This document shows, one piece after another, positions 7,478 through 13,112 of a stretch of 13,112 bases of DNA. Each line of letters starts with the position of its first letter. The first letter of the stretch is position 1. Made by a program: the position numbers and the translations under genes. This DNA comes from Thalassiosira profunda (taxonomy: Eukaryota > Bacillariophyta > Thalassiosirophyceae > Thalassiosirales > Thalassiosiraceae). The notes below the pieces were generated by a model. The model saw only the letters and a program-made list of their open reading frames with translations. It was not told the DNA's origin and searched no databases. The stretch is from the NCBI GenBank assembly GCA_036939355.1, contig JALLAP010000408.1, forward strand, positions 1 through 13,112, read 5' to 3'.

Positions 7478-9256
7478 TTAGTAGTACTCATCAGCCCAAC
7501 TGCCATTGTTGCTCTTTGGCTTTGCTTTGATCTCACCAAGTGCCGCCGCCGATTTCTCCGTGTGTCCCGCCTTCTTCTTCTTTTCGGCTAATTCTTTTTC
7601 TGTCACTGCATCCTGATGCATCTCAGATGCATCGCCGTATTCACACCAATAGAACCCCTCTTTCTCCCAAGCAATGCGCCGCCAGTCCTCCGGCAGAAGC
7701 GTGCGGAGTGTATTGTAGATGTGTTCGTACAATTCATGTTTCTTTGGAACAACAACAACCGATTTCTCCTCTCCGACCTCCATCACACGCTCGGGATTCT
7801 CCTCCGCGTACTCCAGAATTGCCTCCCGTTCCTCCGTAAAGGTATCAAGTCTGCGCGCCTGATACACCTTCAGGAGTCGTGAAGACTCCTCTGCAAGCGC
7901 GTCTACCGCATCCTCCCAGTGCTCACCGTCGCCCACCGCTTTGTTGAGGAAGGCATGAGCTTCCTTGGCCATGTTAGCTCTAGCTTGGCCTCCTCGGTAG
8001 GACATGAACCCGTGCAAGTGCAACAGCAGCATTGTCTCCGTATCGGCCAACCCAATCCGCACCCGGATCGCGGTCTCATGATTGCGGCCGTATGCCGTAA
8101 CCTTTCTTGGGACAGCTGAGTGGTTGTACGGCAGGTCACTGTCGTAGCTCTCGATCAAGAATTGCACAAAATCAACCTGTGTAATCAACCCCAAGGCCGC
8201 GTGTTTATTGATTGCATATTGGGCACCGGCCGTGCACGCCTCAAACTCAGGTCCGAAAACCATCCTCCCGAAGAGAGTGTAGACCCTATCATACGCGGCA
8301 CAGTTTACACCAAATCCCGGCCCCCGTATCTTTTTGTTGTGTAGCTTCTCTGGGTGAACCACTGTCTTGACGCTCTTTGTATCCGTCGAAACCATGCAGA
8401 CGTCGCCGGCAGCGTGCTTTTTGTGCAACTTGCCACCAAAAGCTTTGTTCACCCTCTTCACCGTCGCCTTTGATCCGAGGAGAACGATTGCATGCTCATG
8501 AGACATGATTTTGCGCATGAATATGTTGTACCGCTCCTCGACTTTTGCCCAAACCTCCTCCTCAAAGATAGTAGTAGGATCGGTCCCATACCAGAACGAC
8601 ATGGGCACGGAGTCTCCTTTCACGGCAATGCTGTAGAGAAAGAAGCCGGTAAATTGCTGTACCAAATACCAGGTTCCTGAATGGAGCTGTTCGTTCTCAT
8701 CTTCTGCGGACGCGCAGTTCTCATGATGAATCGCATTCACGTGTATCTCCGTCGGAGAATAGTGGAGCCAGATAATGGGTATCTTCTTGCCCTCAAGATA
8801 TGCAGCAAATTGAAACGGAATGCAAGGAAGGATCCAATAGACGTCATCTCTATCATCTGGCAGAAACTCCTCCACCTCAGCTCGAAACGCATTGTATTCT
8901 TTGCATATGTAATAAAGAAGAGGGACGGCTGCAATGGCCGCTAGGTGCGCGGACGTGAACGGCTGCTTGGCCCGTGGATCCGGCTCGGGCAGGTCGGCGG
9001 CGTCGGCGGCGGCGTCGTCGGCGGCGTCGTCCTCAAAGTTGAGAGCCTTGGGCTTCATTTTGCCTTCCGGCGCCGCCGGCTGGTCGCCGTTCTTCGAGAG
9101 GGACATCGACGCCATCCCCGCGGACAGCGGCTCATCCGATTTGGACTTGTTTTTGGCCGGCGGGGTGAGATCGGAGGTGGGCGACCTCTTCCGCTCATCC
9201 GGACACATCTTGTGAGCATCTTCGCTCTCGGGTTGCTTCCCGTGGCGGCGGGGCAT
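7478..9256 (-). CDS. Uncharacterised 592-residue protein with disordered acidic N-terminus
   Basis: The family is not recognised. The ATG at 9256 (MPRRHGKQPE) is the first in frame, and the stop is TAA at 7478. Residues 1 to about 98 are disordered and charged, with a DDAADDAAADAAD tract (77-89) encoded by GC-rich triplet repeats. A compact globular core begins near 99 (FTSAHLAAIAAVPLLYYICKEYNAF) and runs to about 545, rich in aromatic and hydrophobic blocks. It includes AIVLLGSKATVK (256-267) followed by VVHPEKL (299-305), a spacing loosely like the glycine loop and the His-Pro motif of uracil-DNA-glycosylase-fold proteins. I treat that only as a hint. The C-terminus (546-592) is Lys/Glu-rich and coiled-coil-like, ending in WADEYY. 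No signal peptide. It converges with the SAP-like gene across a 75-nt gap. A real protein is very likely, its function unknown. Confidence 0.82.
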   Translation of the reverse strand: MPRRHGKQPESEDAHKMCPDERKRSPTSDLTPPAKNKSKSDEPLSAGMASMSLSKNGDQPAAPEGKMKPKALNFEDDAADDAAADAADLPEPDPRAKQPFTSAHLAAIAAVPLLYYICKEYNAFRAEVEEFLPDDRDDVYWILPCIPFQFAAYLEGKKIPIIWLHYSPTEIHVNAIHHENCASAEDENEQLHSGTWYLVQQFTGFFLYSIAVKGDSVPMSFWYGTDPTTIFEEEVWAKVEERYNIFMRKIMSHEHAIVLLGSKATVKRVNKAFGGKLHKKHAAGDVCMVSTDTKSVKTVVHPEKLHNKKIRGPGFGVNCAAYDRVYTLFGRMVFGPEFEACTAGAQYAINKHAALGLITQVDFVQFLIESYDSDLPYNHSAVPRKVTAYGRNHETAIRVRIGLADTETMLLLHLHGFMSYRGGQARANMAKEAHAFLNKAVGDGEHWEDAVDALAEESSRLLKVYQARRLDTFTEEREAILEYAEENPERVMEVGEEKSVVVVPKKHELYEHIYNTLRTLLPEDWRRIAWEKEGFYWCEYGDASEMHQDAVTEKELAEKKKKAGHTEKSAAALGEIKAKPKSNNGSWADEYY

Positions 9257-9641
9257 GATGGCAGGCGGGAGCACTGCGCGATGGGCGACGCGGATTGTGG
9301 CAACGGCTGCGGCGCCGTGGCGGCGGGGCTGGAGGATAGGCGGAGGGCGGGGCGGGGCCGGTTTGGGCGGCGCGGAGAGGCGGAGAAAAAGTGTGGGGGG
9401 CCGGCGGGGCGGCGCAGGTAGCTGGTCCCACTGAAGGAGTCTCTGTAGGGGAGCTGATGGGTTGTTTCACCTAGAGAAAAGCCTACAGAGTGTAGAGAGA
9501 CTGGATTTGTTGACCAGTATCAGGAGTTCTGGGAATTTACTGAGACTGCAGAATGGGTAATAAGAGTGCACTGGGGGCTATCTTGAAGCGGACGACCGAT
9601 CGGATACAGCTAGATCAATCAGAACGGTTAGAATAGTTATA
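9257..9641. promoter_or_regulatory. Upstream region of the 592-residue protein gene; no gene seen
   Basis: These 385 nt lie between the start of one minus-strand gene (9256) and the stop of the next (9642). The part nearest the start codon (9257-9420) is GC-rich and Pro/Arg-coding in shadow frames, probably 5' leader. The rest is mixed in composition and holds a 9-bp inverted repeat (see separate entry) and an 8-nt palindrome CCGATCGG at 9596-9603. It must include the 3' UTR of the 459-residue protein gene. Confidence 0.5.
9441..9490. repeat. 9-bp inverted repeat with 32-nt loop
   Basis: CTCTGTAGG at 9441-9449 pairs exactly with CCTACAGAG at 9482-9490. An outer 6-bp pair, CTGGTC (9422-9427) with GACCAG (9512-9517), could extend it asymmetrically. 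It may form a weak hairpin upstream of the minus-strand gene; function unknown. Confidence 0.45.
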
Positions 9642-11021
9642 TTAACAGTACCATTCGCGGTATGTCTTGAACGGTGTGCCATCCGGGTACTTTTTCATCC
9701 AATTCATTAGCCCACCTGTGATGAATGGTATGAGACGAGTGGTCCATGCAGTCTCGTCGCCCTCAAAAGAAGGAGAGTCCACCACATTTGCGTGGAGGTG
9801 GGCACAGCTGTTAACCAGTACGACCACGACGGTGTCTCTGATGCATGTTTTGATCCGCACACAAGCGCCCCCGGTTTCATCTTCGAAAACGGCAAGGTCA
9901 GTGTCGACGACAGAGCCACCCCTGCCATCAGGACCACCACCGGACTTGTACAAATTTGGTTGCTTGGTGTCCACATCCCCTGAATCCCTGTGCGCTCCGA
10001 CAGAATACTCCTCCCGAGAAATGCCGTCTCTGTTCATTTTTCCACCCCACATTCTCATCACGAACTGAGTAACAATCCAATGCCGTTTTTTCCCTATTTC
10101 GTTTGTGGGAGGCCACGCTGCATTTTCATTGATCGAGCGAAGGGATTGATTCGCCTTCCATGCGCCGGGGCAATGTTTTGCAATCAAAGCAGAGACCAGC
10201 GAGAGCGATTCCCCGGCAAGCATGGAAAGCTTCTGCGCTGCCTCTAGCTTCAGAGACTTCAGTGTGAACGGACACCCCTTTGGGCACTTGTTTTTGCCTT
10301 TCCCTGGCCGACCGAGACTCCCATTTCCGACAGCACCATAAAAGCCACCAGCAGCAAAATCCTTCTCTTTCACTCCGTCGATCACTTGCTTTGCGAGGCT
10401 GTCCATCTCGTCGCCGGGACCGTCATATGTGTGGGCATGGAGGGCTCGAGCGAGCTCATCCTCGCTGTCCCTCTGGCACTTGAAGACAGTGATTGTGCGG
10501 CCATTTGGGAATATGACATGTGACACCGGAGGCGAGTCCTCGTCGATGACGGGGCAGCCATTCACCATCTCGTCCGCAATCTCTGGAGCAGGACGGAACG
10601 GCTTCTGGGATCGCTCGACCGTCGTCGTTGGGTTGAACTTGAATGGGATCTCTTCTCCGTTTGAGTACAGTTTTGATTGAAGAGGATTCTCCTTATCGAA
10701 CTCCCATCGAAGGAGCGGACATCCGTTGAAGTCGTCGTCGTGGACAACTCCTTCTCCTCCAGCCAGCATAGACTTCTTCCTTTCCTTGAGCACCCTCTGC
10801 TTCCGGAGAATCGTTTTGTGGGCTTCAAACGCGGGGCGCAATTTCTCGTCCGGCGGTGACGGTCGGCTACCCAGTTCATGAAGGCGAACCTGCGATCGGT
10901 ATTTGCTGTACATGTCGCGCGCCCGGTCACAGCCCCCGTACAGGTTGCACTTCCGGAACTCTTGCTCGAGGTCGTACCGGTGCTGGTAGAACGTGAGCTG
11001 CGCGTTCGACGTCTTCCTCAT
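9642..11021 (-). CDS. 459-residue protein with a putative 2-oxoglutarate/Fe(II) dioxygenase-like C-terminal domain
   Basis: The ATG at 11021 (MRKTSNAQLTF) is the first in this frame; the 157 open codons upstream contain no ATG. Residues 1-90 are helical and strongly charged. Residues 98-181 hold two similar units, each starting NGCP (99-102 and 154-157) and continuing to a (Y/F)-x-NG element (119-122 and 171-174). A further GCP occurs in KNKCPKGCPF (243-252). The C-terminal domain has H344-R-D346 (GAHRDSGD), then GGACVRIKTCIRDTVVVVLV and CAHLH (H408 or H410), then R429. This is the order of the HxD...H metal triad and 2-oxoglutarate-binding Arg in double-stranded beta-helix oxygenases. The family is large (hydroxylases, demethylases, TET/JBP-type), and I cannot choose a substrate. 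No targeting signal seen. Coding call strong, oxygenase call moderate to weak. Confidence 0.8.
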   Translation of the reverse strand: MRKTSNAQLTFYQHRYDLEQEFRKCNLYGGCDRARDMYSKYRSQVRLHELGSRPSPPDEKLRPAFEAHKTILRKQRVLKERKKSMLAGGEGVVHDDDFNGCPLLRWEFDKENPLQSKLYSNGEEIPFKFNPTTTVERSQKPFRPAPEIADEMVNGCPVIDEDSPPVSHVIFPNGRTITVFKCQRDSEDELARALHAHTYDGPGDEMDSLAKQVIDGVKEKDFAAGGFYGAVGNGSLGRPGKGKNKCPKGCPFTLKSLKLEAAQKLSMLAGESLSLVSALIAKHCPGAWKANQSLRSINENAAWPPTNEIGKKRHWIVTQFVMRMWGGKMNRDGISREEYSVGAHRDSGDVDTKQPNLYKSGGGPDGRGGSVVDTDLAVFEDETGGACVRIKTCIRDTVVVVLVNSCAHLHANVVDSPSFEGDETAWTTRLIPFITGGLMNWMKKYPDGTPFKTYREWYC

Positions 11022-11500
11022 GATGGGGCGGGGCGTCGACGGCAGCGTCGACTGATGCGGCAGGTTGGGCGACGATGTCGTGGCGGGCGCCAACACCGAT
11101 GCGGGTGCACCAAGTGGCGGTGCACGAGGGATAGACTCGCGATGTCGCTGGAGCGCGGCGGCTGCGAGCGTCGACGCGTGTCCGCGGCGGCGGTGAGGCA
11201 AGGTGCGGGACGGCGGCGGCGTCGACGCGGAGGCAGCGGGCGGGGGCGACGAAGGGTCACTTGCAATGACAGTGCACCAAAGTTGAGGTGCAGGTGCACG
11301 AGGAGGCGAGAGCGACGAGCCGCTCCTCGGCTGCGGCGGTTGGCGCTGACGGCGGCGACGGCGGCGACGGCGGCGGCGAGGTCGACGGAGGCAGCGGGTG
11401 AAGGCGGGGGCGGGGGCGGCGGCAGTGGCGGCAGCGGGATAGGGCGAGGAGAGGGCGAAGACTGTGGCAAGAGGCGCACCGATTTCATTCAACGGTGCAT
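11022..11500 (-). promoter_or_regulatory. GC-rich triplet-repeat leader upstream of the dioxygenase-like gene
   Basis: About 480 nt dominated by CGG/CGA/GGC runs (densest at 11330-11450) precede the ATG at 11021. The minus-strand frame of the downstream protein stays open for 157 codons here, but has no ATG and would encode only low-complexity Pro/Ala/Ser/Arg sequence with a run of ten arginines. I read it as 5' leader or promoter rather than protein. A plus-strand frame (10878-11546) is its Arg/Gly-rich shadow. Confidence 0.5.
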
Positions 11501-11532
11501 GTGCTGGAGCTTCGAGCAGCTAGCTGGTGATA

Positions 11533-11577
11533 CGTACAATATCTAGGTAGATATCTAGAGAGGTAGGTAGGTAGGTA
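11533..11577. repeat. AT-rich palindromes and (AGGT)x4 microsatellite
   Basis: In 45 nt: the 8-mer CGTACAAT (11533-11540), direct repeats of ATATCTAG at 11539-11546 and 11551-11558, a 10-nt palindrome TAGATATCTA (11548-11557), and four exact AGGT units (11561-11576). This sharply AT-rich patch sits between the GC-rich leader and the acidic gene fragment. Confidence 0.75.
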
Positions 11578-11636
11578 CTGCGATATTGAGGTGGGGGAGA
11601 CGAGCAGAGAGGTGCTTTACTTTGGACAGAATGTGA

Positions 11637-12548
11637 TTGAGACCGAGAGGAATCCGACAGAGCAGCCTTTGCTTTCGCACTGAGACATCTAAGGAAGGCA
11701 ACCAGAAGGACTGCATCGCGGACGATCCTGCGGCAACAGAAGTGGAGAAACCAGACGGAGATGACCAGCTCGACGTCACCAAACAAGACGAACCGCTGTG
11801 CGAGGGAGAGTCCCAGCCAGAAGTGGCCCCAGATGACACTCTTGTGTTTGATGTCATTGAGTTGAGAGGGACGGACTCTGAGATATCTCGGGACCTGACC
11901 ACAGGGTCGTTGTCAACGAATGATGTTGAAGGAATCAAAGAGTGCGAGACTCTCTCGCCGCAAAAGAGCAAAAATGATGACCACCATCCAGACGATTTGC
12001 TGAAAGAAATGATGTGCACAGAGTTGATTGACGACGTTGCTGCTGGGCTACGAGACATCATGGCATGCGGGCTGTGTTTTGGAGAGGGCGGATTCTGTGC
12101 CGATGACGTTAATTGCGCGGATGATACGACCCACGCGACTTACGACGAGTCTACGATGACTTCTGCGTACAGTTCGTCGAAGCCAGGCTTGGATGGCGTC
12201 AGTGAGAGCGAGACAAGTGTTGCGCTGGCAATAGCGGCCGGCATCGATTCTGTAGTCACAGAACAAATCAGTGTTGCGACCGAGGAGCCGACGAAAAGAA
12301 CAGAAGCCGTCAATATCAATTGCGACACTGCGCACGCCACAGCTGTTGCAGATCCACAACGCCAAGAGCAGGTAGATGTTGACTCATTGAGCCAAGAGAT
12401 CGACTTGAACAGAGGCATCAGTTATGCTTCGTTTGGACGCATGAGTGTGAAATCAGAGGGCGGCGGCAGGGCTCCCAATGAAGTGGAGACCGACATCTTA
12501 CGGGAAAGGTTTGGCTGGGAGGAGACGACGAGCGTTTATTCTGTATGA
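11637..12548 (+). CDS. C-terminal part of an acidic Ser/Asp-rich protein; no start codon, 5' end unresolved
   Basis: This open frame begins right after an in-frame TGA (11634-11636) with a TTG. Its first ATG is 124 codons in, at 12009, so it has no credible initiator. It encodes about 300 residues, highly acidic and mostly disordered. It has a Cys-containing segment (MACGLCFGEGGFCADDVNC, ORF residues 142-160) and a conserved-looking end (about 284-303) with DILRERFGWEE and a terminal SVYSV; the stop is TGA at 12546-12548. Just upstream, another frame (11567-11683) reads coding-like sequence (CDIEVGETSREVLYFGQNV, then a stop at 11681-11683), suggesting a one-base frame change or a missed exon boundary. 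Strand, acidic composition and incompleteness all complement the gene at 4267. A decayed or split gene is the best reading, and an independent gene with an unseen exon is the alternative. Confidence 0.6.
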   Translation: MRPRGIRQSSLCFRTETSKEGNQKDCIADDPAATEVEKPDGDDQLDVTKQDEPLCEGESQPEVAPDDTLVFDVIELRGTDSEISRDLTTGSLSTNDVEGIKECETLSPQKSKNDDHHPDDLLKEMMCTELIDDVAAGLRDIMACGLCFGEGGFCADDVNCADDTTHATYDESTMTSAYSSSKPGLDGVSESETSVALAIAAGIDSVVTEQISVATEEPTKRTEAVNINCDTAHATAVADPQRQEQVDVDSLSQEIDLNRGISYASFGRMSVKSEGGGRAPNEVETDILRERFGWEETTSVYSV

Positions 12549-12780
12549 GGCGCCGGTGGTTGATGTTGATGGTATGCATATTGCTCGAAAGAGCTTCTCT
12601 CTTCATCGCAAGTTCATAATACATCAGTTATCTATACAGTTGTCTCTCCGTGATGGCCCATATGCACTATCGACTGGCTTGTCCCCTAACAACACGGGCA
12701 AAATATCGCCTATGTGGCGACGCCAACTAAATCACTCCCCGCTCTGACCAGCATTCATTTTTGATGTCCCTCAATCTCAT
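12549..12780. other. Short intergenic spacer between convergent genes
   Basis: These 232 nt between the stop of the acidic gene fragment and the stop of the PEPCK gene carry both 3' UTRs. No gene, repeat or strong hairpin is seen. Confidence 0.6.
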
Positions 12781-13112
12781 TCACTCCAGCTTTGGCCCGT
12801 ACTGGGTGTAATCGGCGGCACCCTCTGCCGCATACTTCTTGAAGTTATCCACGTACAACGATGCAAGATGCTTCTCGGCCTCATCGTACTCCTCCGGGTT
12901 GGACCACGTGTTTCTGGGGCGAAGGACCGCAGGGTCGACATCCGGCACCGACGCAGGGAGGTCCCAACCAAAGACGGGATCCGTCTCCCACGTCGTGTCC
13001 TTAATGGTTCCGTCAATGATGGCATTGACGCAGTTCCTCGTCGTCTTGATCGACATACGTTCCCCGACGCCGTACGGTCCACCCGACCACCCACTGTTCA
13101 CGATCCACGCCT
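12781..13112 (-). CDS. pckA: ATP-dependent phosphoenolpyruvate carboxykinase, C-terminal 109 residues (cut by window edge)
   Basis: The enzyme converts oxaloacetate and ATP to phosphoenolpyruvate, CO2 and ADP. It serves gluconeogenesis and, in some algae, C4-type carbon shuttling. The visible part begins in AWIVNSGWSGGPYGVGERM, the family signature just after the catalytic core. The following R and SIKTT segment matches the ATP-adenine site of E. coli PckA (Arg449 and Thr455 equivalents conserved, Ile450 replaced by Met). RPRNTWSNPEEYDE corresponds to the family DPRNTW motif, and the chain ends in YGPKLE, the usual AAGPKL-type C-terminus. The stop is TGA at 12781-12783. The frame is open to the edge, so the N-terminal roughly 80% and any introns lie outside. 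This is the ATP type (bacteria, plants, algae, fungi), not the GTP type of animals. The call is secure. Confidence 0.95.
   Translation of the reverse strand, partial: AWIVNSGWSGGPYGVGERMSIKTTRNCVNAIIDGTIKDTTWETDPVFGWDLPASVPDVDPAVLRPRNTWSNPEEYDEAEKHLASLYVDNFKKYAAEGAADYTQYGPKLE

Noticed and set aside
5467..11532. Reading the ~6-kb block as a transposon
   Set aside because: It carries ordinary genes in both orientations. I found no transposase, reverse transcriptase, long terminal repeats or terminal inverted repeats, only the shared 8-mer, so a mobile element is not supported.
10878..11546. 222-codon plus-strand Arg/Gly-rich frame
   Set aside because: Arises from CGG/CGA triplet repeats in the leader and the antisense of the dioxygenase-like gene; no protein-like segments.
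1..13112. CRISPR array, insertion sequence, tRNA, rRNA or a defence-type gene cluster
   Set aside because: I saw no regularly spaced direct repeats, transposase or integrase motifs, tRNA-like folds or rRNA sequence. The introns and gene types indicate a eukaryotic nuclear region with unrelated neighbours.

Overview
The window reads as nuclear DNA of a compact eukaryotic genome, most likely a unicellular alga or other protist. The evidence is several short GT-AG introns (65 to about 94 nt, three of them in one gene), a mitochondrial presequence on a beta-oxidation enzyme, Ser/Asp-rich nuclear-type proteins, intergenic spacers of only 75 to 560 nt, and no bacterial operon structure or Shine-Dalgarno pattern. 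A stramenopile such as a diatom is my best guess, from the ATP-type phosphoenolpyruvate carboxykinase, the compact layout and a CRE palindrome in a shared promoter. That is inference, because no marker gene fixes the lineage.

Layout from left to right. (1) Positions 1-561, minus: the N-terminal part of a Cys-rich protein with one intron, cut by the window edge. (2) 562-842: a short shared promoter. (3) 843-2122, plus: a four-exon mitochondrial enoyl-CoA hydratase (ECHS1), the best-supported complete gene. (4) 2555-3898, minus: a protein with degenerate ankyrin repeats and an F-box-like segment. (5) 3899-4266: a shared promoter rich in palindromes, including a perfect 12-nt CRE palindrome. (6) 4267 to about 5460, plus: the N-terminal half of an acidic protein with a possible C2-like domain and no convincing end of its own. 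(7) 5628-7402, plus: a two-exon nuclear protein with an acidic CK2-type tract and a SAP-like segment. (8) 7478-9256, minus: a 592-residue protein I do not recognise. (9) 9642-11021, minus: a 459-residue protein whose C-terminus looks like a 2-oxoglutarate/Fe(II) dioxygenase fold, preceded by a GC-rich triplet-repeat leader. (10) About 11567-12548, plus: the C-terminal part of an acidic protein with no initiation codon of its own. (11) 12781-13112, minus: the C-terminus of ATP-dependent phosphoenolpyruvate carboxykinase.

The genes do not form an obvious pathway. ECHS1 (fatty-acid and branched-chain amino-acid oxidation) and PEPCK (gluconeogenesis or C4-type carbon flow) are housekeeping metabolism, and the rest are lineage-type hypothetical proteins. 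The most interesting structural signal is that items 6 and 10 look like the two halves of one interrupted gene. They lie on the same strand, the left half lacks a proper stop and the right half lacks a start. A roughly 6-kb block carrying three complete genes lies between them. I found no CRISPR array, insertion sequence, rRNA, tRNA or recognisable multi-gene defence system.
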